From Rhynchonema sp. JSB1_4 (taxonomy: Eukaryota; Nematoda; Chromadorea; Monhysterida; Xyalidae), in NCBI GenBank assembly GCA_030248065.1, contig JASAMV010003501.1, positions 1 through 64,000 of the forward strand: a stretch of 64,000 nucleotides of DNA. The letters run 5' to 3'. Positions within the stretch are counted from its first letter, which is position 1. Each line of letters begins with the position of its first letter. Positions 1-9,850 of this stretch are shown here, piece by piece. The notes below the pieces were generated by a model. The model saw only the letters and a list, made by a program, of their open reading frames with translations, made no database searches and was not told the DNA's origin. Made by a program: the position numbers and the translations under genes.

Positions 1-438
1 CAGTGCAGTGGCTGGGGGGAGGGGGGGTTCGACCCCCCCCAATGGTACCCTACCCGCCCCGGCCTGGCACACTACCCCCCGACCCGCCCCGCTCCGGGAC
101 CCTACCCCCCTACCCGTACCGCTCTGGTACCCTACCAGCCCCGATTTTTGCCCTCAAAATGCCCATTTTTCGTTCAAAAATGCCCAAATTTCGACCGAAA
201 ACCCTTAAAAGTGCAAAAAATCGCGCGCCCCGCGCGATATATGCACTTTATAGCATCTAAAACTAGGCGCCCAAAAAAACCTGTATTGCACCCTACCCGC
301 CCCGAAAAATCTTCCCCCCTCCCCCTCCCCCCAAACCGGATTTCCCCCCCCCAAGAGTCCAGGTACACGACCCCCAACCCGCCCCGGATTTTTCCACCTA
401 TGTACCCTACCCGCCCCGCAAAAGTAGCCACAGCACTG
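1..438 (+). mobile_element. hAT-like MITE, subfamily H (copy 1)
   Basis: Ends CAGTGCAGTGGCT and (reverse complement) CAGTGCTGTGGCTACT form imperfect terminal inverted repeats. Inside, a motif of the type TACCCTACCCGCCCCG recurs several times near both ends in the same orientation, around a core with the words TTCGACCGAAAACCC and a GC hairpin at 221-237. A second copy lies inverted at 970-1402. The element begins at the first base of the window, so its left target-site duplication cannot be seen. There is no transposase, so it is non-autonomous. Confidence 0.75.
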
Positions 439-572
439 TTCGTGTCTGTTCTTTGTGTAGTCCCTGGTTTGTTGCTGTGGTTTTGTTGTAACCAACCACT
501 ACTGTAGTAAGTTACTAGTAACTATCATATTTCCGTAATTGTCCCATCCGGTTTGGTAACTGTGCTTTCATC
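439..572 (+). repeat. Fragment of a SINE-like dispersed repeat
   Basis: Words such as GTTTGTTGCTGTGGTTTT and CCGTAATTGTCCCATCCGG match the dispersed repeat at 3,370-3,556 and, more loosely, 28,320-28,455. Here the unit is cut at its 3' side by the hAT-like element starting at 573, so the CAATAAACCAACC tail seen in the other copies is missing. There are no coding features. Confidence 0.55.
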
Positions 573-885
573 CAGTGTAGTTCCTGGGGTGGGGACGGGG
601 GGAGGGAGCCCCCTCTAAGGTACACTGACCGCCGCGACCAAGGTACAGTAGTACACTAACCGCCGCACCAGGTACGCTAATCGCCTCAATTTTTGCCTAA
701 AATACGCATTTTTAGTCCTAAAATGGGCATTTTAGGCCTAGCCTAATATGGGTGATTTTTAGGTCAATATTGTCAAAAGTCGCCAAAATACCGTATTTAT
801 GGAGGTTTTTTCCAAAAAGCAGCAAAAATCGGTGAAATTTTCTGCATCAAAAAGTGACTTTCCTGAATTTGGGTCTTCCAAAAAA
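573..885 (+). mobile_element. hAT-like MITE, subfamily B, right end lost
   Basis: It starts CAGTGTAGTTCCTGG and carries the subterminal motif GGTACACTAACCGCC, then the core words TTTTAGGCCTA and GTCGCCAAAATACC. These follow the same order as the complete copy at 58,193-58,576. The right terminus is missing: homology fades at about 885 into an AAAAACCG-rich stretch before the next element at 970. Confidence 0.7.
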
Positions 886-969
886 ACCGAAAAAAACCGG
901 GTCCATTTTTTGGACCGAAAATAAATTTCCGTGAAAAAAACCGGGCAAATTTTCCACAAACTTTTTGAC

Positions 970-1402
970 CAGTGCTGTGGCTACTTTTGCGGGGCGGGTA
1001 TGGTACATAGTTGGAAAAAATCGGGGCGGGTAGGGGGTAGTGTACCTGGGATTTTGGGGGGGGGAATCCGGTTTGGGGAGGAAGATTTTTCGGGGCGGGT
1101 AGGGTACAACACAAGTTTTTTGGGGCGCCTGTTTTTATGTACTAAAAAGTGCCATCGCGCGCAGCGCGAGATTTTTTGCACTTTTTAGGGGTTTCGGTCG
1201 AAAACGGGGCATTTTTGACCGAAAAATGGGCAGTTTGGGGGTAAAAATCGGGGTGGGTAGGGTACCAGGGGCGGGGCGGGTAGGGGGTAGGGTACCAGAG
1301 CGGGGCGGGTAGGGGGGTAGCGTACCAGGCCGGGGCGGGTAGGGTACCATGGGGGGACACCCCCCCCCCCCCACCCCCCACCCCCCACCAGCCACTGCAC
1401 TG
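970..1402 (-). mobile_element. hAT-like MITE, subfamily H (copy 2, inverted)
   Basis: This is a reverse-oriented relative of 1-438: it starts CAGTGCTGTGGCTACTT and ends AGCCACTGCACTG. The GGGGCGGGTAGGG motif is repeated at both flanks. The 8 bases outside the ends (TTTTTGAC and ACTTTGAC) match at 6 of 8 positions, so a decayed target-site duplication is possible. It contains a GC hairpin near 1,155-1,170 flanked by AAAAAGTGC and GCACTTTTT. Confidence 0.75.
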
Positions 1403-1728
1403 ACTTTGACCAAAATTGACGTTTTTGACCCTCATTTTTCAACATTCTGAAAGTTCATCAATGCAGGAGTGCCATGTGTAGGTCTGGAACCAGGTAAATT
1501 GGAGCAGTTTCTATGTCTTCACTAGCACGTAGTGTCTTTGCGCGATGCTTCACATCGGTTTTTCAGGTTCCCCTGTACCTATTATTTGATGTACTGGAAA
1601 TTTATCCTCTGGAAATTTTTCGGTTTTTTTCTCCCAAAACATAAAGAACCGATTTTTTTCGCAACTATAATAGTTTGCGAATCTGCTTCTGAGAATTCGG
1701 TGCAATTTCAGATTATTGTCTGTTGCAG

Positions 1729-4700
1729 ATGTCAGTGAATGCGGACAACAAGCCGTCAGTGATGATGATGATGACGACTACGACATGGAGCAGGGTCAGA
1801 CAGACAACGACGAAAACGCCAAGCCAGCGTCGACCAACGAACAGCAATTTATCGACCAGTCGATCGTACAATTCCGTGCGCACACTCAGGTACACACCCA
1901 AAGCTGGGGTTATGCTTTTCCATTTTGGGCTTGTAGACAATGCCATATTTTGTGATAGCGTTGTTGGGGCAGTGATTTCGACCAGCGTAAAAGTTGTTCC
2001 CCTGCACCGACCAAATGAACAACTTTTGCGCTGGTTGAAATTAGTGCTCGAACCCTATCACTAAATATGATTGAAACAAAAATTGTCCTCATTGTCTGCA
2101 AGCTCAAAATGGACAAGTATAACTCCACCTTTGCGCAACAGTTGGAAGGTGGCACACGACATGGTTATGATTTCCCGCGAAAAGCCCTGCTTGACCCAAA
2201 ATCCAAGCGGTGATTAACGGTTGTGAAGAATTGGTTTGTCCAGCGTGGCACTAAAAACTCGATTTTGGCGCGGAGCGCGAGATTCTGGGGGTTTCGGTAA
2301 AAAAGCGTAGGAAAACGTGCGATAAGTCAAGGAAAAATGATAGTGCTAAACTATTTGAAAAAAAATCCAGCCGGCAATAATGATTGCCACCTGGACCAAC
2401 TTTCAAATGTGGAAATCTCAAGTGCGAATGTGGCTGAAAAATCGCGAGTATGCTACAACTTGGCATCGACACGAGTTGTCGATGACATGAGGGAGAGAGA
2501 GGCGGCGGCCGGCGGGGGGGGGCGGGGGGGGCGGGGGGGGGGCCGGCGGGGGGGGGCCGGCGAGGCGGGGGGGCGCCCCCCCCCGACCTCTAACCCTAAT
2601 GACATGGGCCCTGAAAGTCTGCGCCTAATCTTGACCATACGCTCGCTTGCAGGACGTGTTCGCGATCACCACACACGGCCAATGGTGCTGCAGTGGGGGC
2701 CAGGACGATTTAGCTTACGTGTGGAACATCACCAACACTAAACAACAACAAGTGTTCAAATGCAGTGGTCACGGTGATTCGGTGACTTTCGTGCGATTCA
2801 ATCATAACGGCACAAAACTGGCCACCGCCGATCTCAGTGGCTGCGTGCGCGTGTGGGTGGGGTTTGGCAACAGTGATGGTGGGAAGACGGCAACCATCGA
2901 ATTGCTAACAGGTTTGATTGGCGGGCATGTTATTTTGTTTCACTGTGTGAAAATAATGAAAAAGATAGTAAGGAAATGCTAAAAAAATTGCCCGATGTTG
3001 TCCGTGCGGTCAAGTGGCTAGCGGTTTCGTCTCTCGAGTCTGCTGCTGTGATCATTTGTTGACCAAAAAACGACGGGTCTCGCCACGAGCACAAGCAATC
3101 ACCGCGTCCGGATGCGGTCGGTCAACGGGATGGATGTGGCGATGTCGCGTTCGATACGCATTCATGTCTGCCTGGGTACGCCAGCAATGTCGCTTTTTTT
3201 GGATGTACACGGAACTGACGGGCAATCAACAACCCACAGCCTGTTCTGGACTGTTGACGATATGTGTACGTACTGATGCCAATGTACCCTCCGAGGCCGG
3301 CCTTGTCGTTTGACGTAGACGAGGATTGATTGATTACTGCACATTTTTCAGTTTCCTGATAACATGTCCTTTGATCTGTCCTTAGTTGTGTCCGTGATCT
3401 TTCTCTCTCCTTGGCGCTTCTTGTAGTTTTTGTTTGCTGTGGTTTTTGTTATAACTTCCGTAATTTTCCCACCCGGTCCTGTAACTATGCATATCTATCT
3501 CTTAATTTTACCTGTATTGTTTTGTGCTTGATTGAGGAGCAATAAACCAACCAACGAGTCTCCGGGAATGTCACTATAAAGAGGCTGGACTGTATCGTTT
3601 TTCAGCGTTCAGTGACGCCGGCGACCTGGAATGGATTCAGTGGCACCCGTCGACTGACATTCTGCTCGCTGGGGACAAGGACGGCAGCATTTGGATGTGG
3701 CTGGTTGGTTTGGGGCATCGGGCAACGTCGGGCCTTCGGTCGGCATCCAAAAAAGTTAGTGTCGCCCCCCCCCATCCAGGTCTGGTTGGTGGTGAGAATT
3801 TTGTGACAGCAGAGTGCTGTATTTTAATTTTTATAGGTAAGGTTTGTTGGTTTCTGGGTTTTCACCAGTATTCGCTTACGCTATTATTTCAACCAGTTTA
3901 GCTCCCATTCCTTATCAAGTCTGAGAAACATTTTGTTGTCATAAGTTGCGAAAGTCTTGCAGCGCAGTCCGCGTAGAATTTGCAAAAAATACCGTGCGAA
4001 ACCCGATCGTCCTTCGAAGCATGTCATATACTTTGATACCAGCTGTGTCTTTCAGATCCGCGTGTGCGGCCAATCAGTTGCGCACTTATTATTGGCGAAA
4101 TCAAGATAAATCAGACGGAAACATGTCAAAATGAAAATAATATCCTTCATTACGTATTCAGGCAGCCGATCGAACATCTACGAATTGCAAGGTGTTCGCG
4201 GCCGGCAACATCTCGTGCACGAACGGACTGATGCTGCAATCGGGCAAAGAACTGCTGGCCGGTTACGACGATGGGACGATCAGGTTGTGGAATTTGAAAT
4301 CGGCCGATTCGAAATTGGCGTCTGTCACTGGCGCTGTGGCCGTGAACGACGGATTGGACGGTATTTTTGGGAACGTAAAATTGTTGTACTTGAAGCGATC
4401 GAAAGTTGATGATTGCTTCCGTATTGTTTTTTTTGTGTCGTTGATATTGCGATATTTTTACTGGTCCAGTTATTCACCAGTGCCTCTCTGGGTCTTCGTG
4501 TGCTGTTCTGTTCCCAGATAAACAGCCATCATCAATAAAGTCGAAACGGTTTTCATCTGTAAACCCTGAGGTGTGTCTAAAAAATGAGCCGAAGCGACCG
4601 GCACAAGCCAAAACCGCCCAATATGATGTCAACTGGCTCAACGTTGTTTGTTTTCACGTCTGAATGAAACATCATCTACTGTCTACGCACAGGTTCAATC

Positions 4701-5703
4701 ACGTGCTGCGCCCGACACGCACGCCAACCATTGGCCGCATTTGGCAACAATCGGGGTCTGGTGCAAGTGGTGCATTGTGACACGGTCAAATTGACACATG
4801 TCCTGTGCGTTGACGCACCACCACCGCAGCAATCGAACTCACCTGATACTGATGCAGCCATGATGAACACTGACGAGGCCGGGTCCACCACTGGCTCCTC
4901 ATCCGAGACGAGTGGCAGTGAGCTAAGATCGATTGAGACCGTGTCGTTTGCCAAATCTGACACAAGTTTGGTCCTGGCTGTCGGCACCGTGCAAGTGAGT
5001 CCGGACTAGGTTGGCTTTGGTTCTCGCGATGTGCAGTCGGTTTGTGCTCATCAGTGAATTCCACCGCAGACCGCGTATCAACCTTGCTTGCTTGCTGGCA
5101 TGGACTTGGCATGGATTTGGGCAAATTTTGGTTGAACTGTACCTAGTGATAGAGTTGGCGCACTGATTTCGGTCAGCGTAAATCTTGTTCATTTGGCGCT
5201 GCAGGGGAACAACTTTCACGCTGACTGAAATTAGTGCGCCAACTGTATCACTAAATACCGGCTCAACCAAAACTGGCCGAAATCCATGCCAATTCTGCGC
5301 AGGACAAAATCGAGTGGCACCAGGAGCGATATCAAACTTGGTGATCGGGTCGGATCGGACGTGATCTGCCTTGGTCGCATGACTTTTTTTTTGAAAAAAA
5401 AACCAACATCACCCAGCCACGCAGGGTTCGTTGTGCATCTACGACCTGAGTGTCAATGGCGGCCAACTACAACACACGTGCCAACACCCAGCCGGGGTGG
5501 TCAAATGTGAATTCATTGATTCGCATCTTCTGCTAAGTGCCTGTTTGGATGGCCAGGTCAGGCTGTGGGACTCACGAAACGCTCAAATGCTCAAAACGTA
5601 TACCGGTAATAGAGATGCGATCTATGATTTGGCTGTTAGTGACGATCGAAAATATGTGCTGACTGCCGGAGAGGATACGGTGTGTCGTGTGTTTGAGATA
5701 TGA
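1729..5703 (+). CDS. AAMP: AAMP, WD40-repeat protein (5' end incomplete)
   Basis: Angio-associated migratory cell protein homologue, a WD40 beta-propeller protein; in other eukaryotes the family is linked to cell migration and cytoplasmic ribosome biogenesis. Exons: 1729-1889, 2653-2911, 3606-3703, 4162-4360, 4693-4994, 5425-5703 (TGA). From 2653 onward the frame stays open through all junctions (378 codons plus stop). The first visible exon is acidic (SDDDDDDYDMEQ), as in the family, and runs into GGQDDLAYVWNI. Later landmarks are GDLEWIQWHP, LLAGDKDGSIWMW, AGYDDGTIRLWNL, GSLCIYDL and CLDGQVRLWDSRNA. Exon 1 opens on an acceptor (CTGTTGCAG) with a phase-1 join, so an upstream coding exon with the initiator is missing from the model. 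ATGTCTTCACTAGCAC at 1513-1528, followed by GT, is a possible but weak candidate. Length agrees with the family (about 430 residues). Confidence 0.9.
1921..2112. mobile_element. Palindromic foldback MITE, P family (copy 1)
   Basis: Outer arms read CATTTTGGGCTTGTAGACAA and, inverted, TTGTCTGCAAGCTCAAAATG. The inner palindromic core has GTGATAG, GATTTCGACCAGCGTAAAAG and the mirrored half GCGCTGGTTGAAATTAGTG. It lies in AAMP intron 1. The same core recurs at 5,108-5,291, 10,071-10,332 and 43,131-43,335. Confidence 0.75.
2501..2583. repeat. G-rich low-complexity tract
   Basis: Runs of G broken by GCC and GGC in the last part of AAMP intron 1, about 70 bp before the exon-2 acceptor. Nothing coding is seen. 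The tract could form G-quadruplexes and is also a likely place for sequencing error. Confidence 0.7.
3370..3556 (+). repeat. SINE-like repeat with CAATAAACCAACC tail
   Basis: Fullest of three related copies (see 439-572 and 28,320-28,455). It contains TTCCGTAATTTTCCCACC and ends GAGCAATAAACCAACCAAC, an AATAAA-type tail. Just downstream (about 3,570-3,590) is TCACTATAAAGAGGCTGGAC, also found near the 28.3-kb copy; this resembles the end of a TACAGTCC-type Tc1-like element. It lies in AAMP intron 2. I cannot tell a SINE from a recurrent DNA-element fragment. Confidence 0.5.
5108..5291. mobile_element. Palindromic foldback MITE, P family (copy 2)
   Basis: The core matches the other P copies (TAGTGATAGAGTTGGCGCAC and its mirror, with ATTTCGGTCAGCGTAAAT facing ACGCTGACTGAAATTAG). 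The outer arms differ from copies 1 and 4: here they read GGCATGGATTTGG and, inverted, CCGAAATCCATGCC. It lies in AAMP intron 5. Confidence 0.75.
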
Positions 5704-5991
5704 TTTGGTACAGTCTAGGCTCTGTATAGTGATAGGATCGATAGGTGGTTTCATAGATTCCAGAGAAAAGAATCACTATTATGAGGCCACACTGTATCAG
5801 ATAGTTTGATTCAGTGGAATTGGAGACGTTTTGCAATTTTGATGTTTCATTATCAAGTCAAGACAAGAACGGTTTTTATGTTATTATTTATTGTTGTTTC
5901 GTCAATTATAAGTGATCTATTGCTACTGCTGTTGTTGATTTTGATCTTCTTGTCTTGTTTGATGCAGACGCTCATGCCGGAATGAGCACCG

Positions 5992-5997
5992 AATAAA
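5992..5997 (+). terminator. Candidate polyadenylation signal of AAMP
   Basis: AATAAA about 290 bases after the AAMP stop codon, on the same strand and before the next gene. It is a plain hexamer match; no transcript evidence is visible. Confidence 0.45.
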
Positions 5998-6233
5998 ATT
6001 ACTGAAGCGACTTCAATTTGCGTTCCGTGTTCTTGGACTTCTTCGGGTTGCTTTCACCCGGCCTGCTGCCATGCAGAATTCATATTTTTGCCAAGGTTTG
6101 CAGCAGTGAGTGAATGACATTCGTGTTCGTGTGATTAAATCGTATCCAATTTGGCATTTCTTTCAGGTATATGCACAATCGCTTCGATAATCGATACAAA
6201 ATCTGTTAGATCAAATCCAGCTGCCAAACCAGC

Positions 6234-7042
6234 ATGGCGTATCAAATGTACCGGTCAACGACACTGGGCAAGGCGTTGCAGGAAACGCTCGATGAACTTA
6301 TACAGGTGTTTTTCGAAATTCCTGGTTTTGAATTTCCGTCGTTCCAGGTCAGAAATTTCGACCATTTTCGTATGAGATAGTATTGCACGCTTTTATATTG
6401 CAGGAAGGACAGATCACCCCAGCGCTGGCGTTGCGCGTCATAACCACGTATGACAAGGCGATCAACAAAGCGCTCGCGCAGCGAATCAAAACCAAAGTCG
6501 TGTTCAAGGTATATGTATTTGTACTTTGTGTGCAAATGCGCGATTGAACAGGCACATCAACTTGGGTTTGAGGTCGGCCGGCCGATCTTCGGAATCTTCG
6601 AACAAGCATGTTTATGCACGTCCGTAAATTCCACCCGGTGCTGTTGCTCGGCAATAAACTAACCAAGCGTGTTCGGAAATTTTTTATTTGCCCAACGTCC
6701 GACCACACCGTCAGTTCTCGGGCAGTGGCCCGGGACGGGAACAACGTCCGAAGTTTTCAAATGCGCTAACTCCAAAATATGGCCGCAAAAAACTACCGTC
6801 CAAAACAGACTAGGTTGAGGATGATCTTTATGACGAACGAACCTAAATTTCGGGTTTTGCGTCAAGTAACGATATTTCATGTTTTTTGTCAGGCCAACCA
6901 TCTGAAAGCCTATCGATTCTGCGACAACGTTTGGACATTCCTGATGGAGAACGTCGACTTTCGCGAGGCCAGCAACGAAATGGTGTCGGTTGATCAGGTG
7001 AAGATAGTCGCCTGCGATGGCAAGGTGGCCGGCAGTAAGTGA
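6234..7042 (+). CDS. GTF2A2: Transcription initiation factor IIA gamma subunit
   Basis: Small subunit of TFIIA, which stabilises TBP on promoter DNA in the nucleus. Exons: 6234-6305, 6404-6508, 6893-7042, joined in phase 0 at both introns to give 108 residues (the human protein has 109). The start [20 protein letters not shown] is the family's characteristic N-terminus (four-helix bundle half). The end has [23 protein letters not shown] and a short tail. Intron 1 is only 98 bp; intron 2 is 384 bp and contains another CAATAAACTAACC word near 6,652. The gene follows AAMP on the same strand after about 530 bp and converges on SRP9. Confidence 0.97.
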
Positions 7043-7536
7043 CGGAATGGGATTTGTTTGCTCTTCTGGAACGGAGCGAGACAACAATTCGCCTTATATT
7101 GATGTAGTCAACGCAGCCTTTTGTCGTGCTGACATGTGGTTCCTCGCAGTCGCGCCCATTCAAGGCTGCTTTGCTGTAGTTTGAGGAAAGAGCAAACAAC
7201 TAGCTAAACTGCGCTGCACGGCGAAAAATGTTCCGACGGTTGCGTAACAGGAAGGCTGTTATGCAGTAATGTTGGTACGGTCAATGAAAGAACCAAAAAA
7301 AAGAGTAAAAATCGAACACCGAAACCGGTACGCATTTCGTAAAATCAACTAGTCACGCGTTGGCTGTTCAATGTTTTTCGAAAGTCTTTTGTGATTAAAA
7401 TTACAACTGTTCTTGATATTTGTTAGCCTTTCCAGGTTCGACTTCCTCGTGACAGCATCTGTGCAATATCTGTTGTTCGATCGGGTATTCTTTGTTGTAC
7501 AACAATAATGAAAATGTGATTATTCCTTCGTTTGTG

Positions 7537-7542
7537 TTTATT
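7537..7542 (-). terminator. Candidate polyadenylation signal of SRP9
   Basis: AATAAA on the minus strand about 405 nt downstream of the SRP9 stop. With the plus-strand signal at 7,607-7,612 it would make the 3' ends of the two convergent genes overlap by roughly 70 bp. Hexamer match only. Confidence 0.35.
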
Positions 7543-7606
7543 CTCGTCTGTTCCTTTTGTTGTCTTTGTTTGTTGTTTCTTTGAATCGAATTACAAGTGA
7601 TTTTTT

Positions 7607-7612
7607 AATAAA
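7607..7612 (+). terminator. Candidate polyadenylation signal of TFIIA gamma
   Basis: AATAAATAAA about 565 bases after the TFIIA gamma stop, in an otherwise AT-rich, gene-free stretch (7,043-7,946). No other feature is seen in that stretch. Confidence 0.4.
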
Positions 7613-7946
7613 TAAAAAATTCAATGTTCAACAGAGCAAGAGCACGTTTGTGTGGCATAATCCTCGGGCTGATTGCCGCAACAGGAACAAAGACACAAAA
7701 CACGAAGATTCACTCACAATATGACCTGACCCAGTAACAATAGAAATGGCAAAACCAAACAACCGATTAAAACGAATCATATTCGGCCCCCTTTGTAGCG
7801 GTAGGATTGGTTCCATTAGTTTCGGTAGCAATGCAGAGTGACAATTAGGAGAGAAGTGCCAGCTGGAGAACCACAAAGTAAAAGTCCACCATAAAGAGGG
7901 TCAATAACGGTGTTCAATAACACTGGAATGGACCAATCACACATTC

Positions 7947-8189
7947 TCATCTGCCCAAGTCCTTGGTCACCATTTGGCGCATGAGCGCAGCGGTCAGCTT
8001 TTCCAGTCTCTTCACATCCTGCAGTTGTTCGGTGCGATACTGCAGACAGACGATGTCATCGGTCATTTTGAGCACCAATTTTCCGTCTTTATGTTGATAT
8101 TTGGTGACGAAACGGCATTTCGATGGTCGCGCCGTGAATAATTTCTCGACGCCTTTTGCAAACTCGTCCCACGACGTGAAATAGGTCAT
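7947..8189 (-). CDS. SRP9: Signal recognition particle 9 kDa protein
   Basis: SRP9 pairs with SRP14 to bind the Alu domain of SRP RNA and pause translation during ER targeting. It is a single exon of 80 residues, close to the family length (human 86). The start MTYFTSWDEFAKGVEKLF, the basic RNA-contact strand (KCRFVTKYQHKDGKLVLK) and TDDIVCLQYRTEQLQDVKRL follow the SRP9 pattern. The 3' tail is shorter than in vertebrates. It is the only intronless gene here; it keeps a family-like start and has no poly-A tract, so I see no reason to call it a retrocopy. Confidence 0.96.
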   Translation of the reverse strand: MTYFTSWDEFAKGVEKLFTARPSKCRFVTKYQHKDGKLVLKMTDDIVCLQYRTEQLQDVKRLEKLTAALMRQMVTKDLGR

Positions 8190-9850
8190 TTTGTCTTATT
8201 TTGGAATGATTATGCTACGCACTGCCTGCGGCTGTTTGGGGTTTGTCGGAAATGAACGACAGTCGATTTGATTCGATGCGGAAATCTGCGAAAAACAAAC
8301 GAAGTATTATGGTCGCAATCGGGCCGGGTCGCGATTTTGGTTCTGGCCGGGAATTTGGCAGCTCGCGGCCCGAAAGTGGTTTCAATTCACCAAAGCTTAT
8401 TATACTGCAAATCGCGATCTTTTGTTAAAAAAACAGAAATACAGAAACTATTTTTTGGACGGATTTGCCTAGGAAGCGATCAATACTTGACTGGGTCACA
8501 ACTTTTTCAATGAAAACAATGCCGGGCCGAGGTTCGGTTAACTCGGGCCGGCCCGGAAATTTGGCGGATCGGGCCGCGCAAATCCGGTACAGTTGCAACC
8601 TCCAGTCTTGAGACATAGCATGAACAATGCTTGGCAAAATGCGGTGTCTGACACACAAGGCTTACTAATTTTTACAAACCTGAATGCTGAAATCTATGGT
8701 CAATTGAGCGTGTCAACCACTCAGCAAAAAGCCAAATTTCCACACCATACGAAATAATGGCTTTTGTTCGCCACCGGTCCACAACCCACCATATCAAACA
8801 CCAACAAGAAGGACACATGTAATTTTCAGCAACAATTTTTTATCGTTTACAAAAATAACAACAGATATACAGAAATAAAGAACAGAAAAGAAACTGTACA
8901 AACAGACAAAATACACGCTCTGAGACATCAGTAATAATTTAGCAATCACTTGCAGATTGATTGAAACTCAATAGCTTTATAAATTAATAAAATTATTAAA
9001 TAAAGAATAAAACGTGAACAACGAGTGCAAAAGGTTGGAAAACTTGATGTGAAGAAGCCAAAGCTAAACGACAACGCAAGCGCCGCCAAACGCAGCGCTC
9101 TCAAACTAGCAATAACGGGAACGACAAAAAAATCTGAAAACGAGAAAAAAAACAATTACAAAAAAGTCGCTCAATTCTCAAAAAACACTCCTGATGACTG
9201 ACAAAACTTATCAAAACCTGCAGCAAGAAAACATTCAGCGGCGAAAACGCTCTCCTTATCACAGAAAAGGTCGATTGCGCTGAAGCATTCCGGTACTACG
9301 AATTTTCTCACAATATCATTGTCATGCGAAGCAACGTCGTATGGACAACAAGAAAGAAAACTCACCAAAACAAAAAACTGCGTTTCAACGTCGCTTAACA
9401 TGAAATACGTCCCCAAATCCCACGGTGACATATTCGCAGAACCAAACCAACGAACCCAAACCGATCTAACAGCCAAATTGGTCATTTTTTCCAGTTAAGC
9501 TAATCAAAGAACGTTTACTAAATTCACTCAGTATCAAACGCGAATGAGATTCTGAGCTGTTGTCATACAATATTATACAACACACAAACTTAAAAGAGTT
9601 AACAGATGGCGAAACCCATCTGATTCTGTTGGCCAGAATGGCCAACACAGATTATTGACTGACGACCGACGATATAGACAGCTTATCTGAAATAAATGAA
9701 TCCGAAAATTCATGTTGTGCGAATCACTCAAGTTGCTTGCCAGTCAGCCAACTATCTGCGTCAACCAATCAACCACCATCAACAGCGTTCGTTTCCAGAG
9801 GGCGCCATATCGCGAGCGACATTAGCCGAGCGAATTAGAATGATACTACA
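8190..9850. other. Intergenic region between SRP9 and PAN3
   Basis: Mostly AT-rich DNA with no gene I can support. At about 8,310-8,360 and 8,520-8,580 there are degenerate GGCCCG-containing words (GGGCCGGGTCGC, AACTCGGGCCGGCCCGG) in mirrored arrangement, suggesting the ends of another decayed inverted-repeat element. A lysine-rich plus-strand reading around 9,030-9,170 has no recognisable start or family and is probably chance. Confidence 0.5.

Noticed and set aside
2337..2741. Gly/Arg-rich reading frame across the G tract in AAMP intron 1
   Set aside because: It is produced by the low-complexity GGGGGC tract; the true frame starts at the exon-2 acceptor at 2,653.
4384..4640. Open stretch after AAMP exon 4 (SSIKSKRFSSVNPE...) as an additional exon
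   Set aside because: The phase-1 donor at 4,361 joined to 4,693 gives an uninterrupted match to the family (LDGSITCC...); the extra exon would break the frame.
9030..9172. Lysine-rich plus-strand reading upstream of the PAN3 end
   Set aside because: It has no start, splice partner or family, and the base composition (A-rich) explains the lysines.
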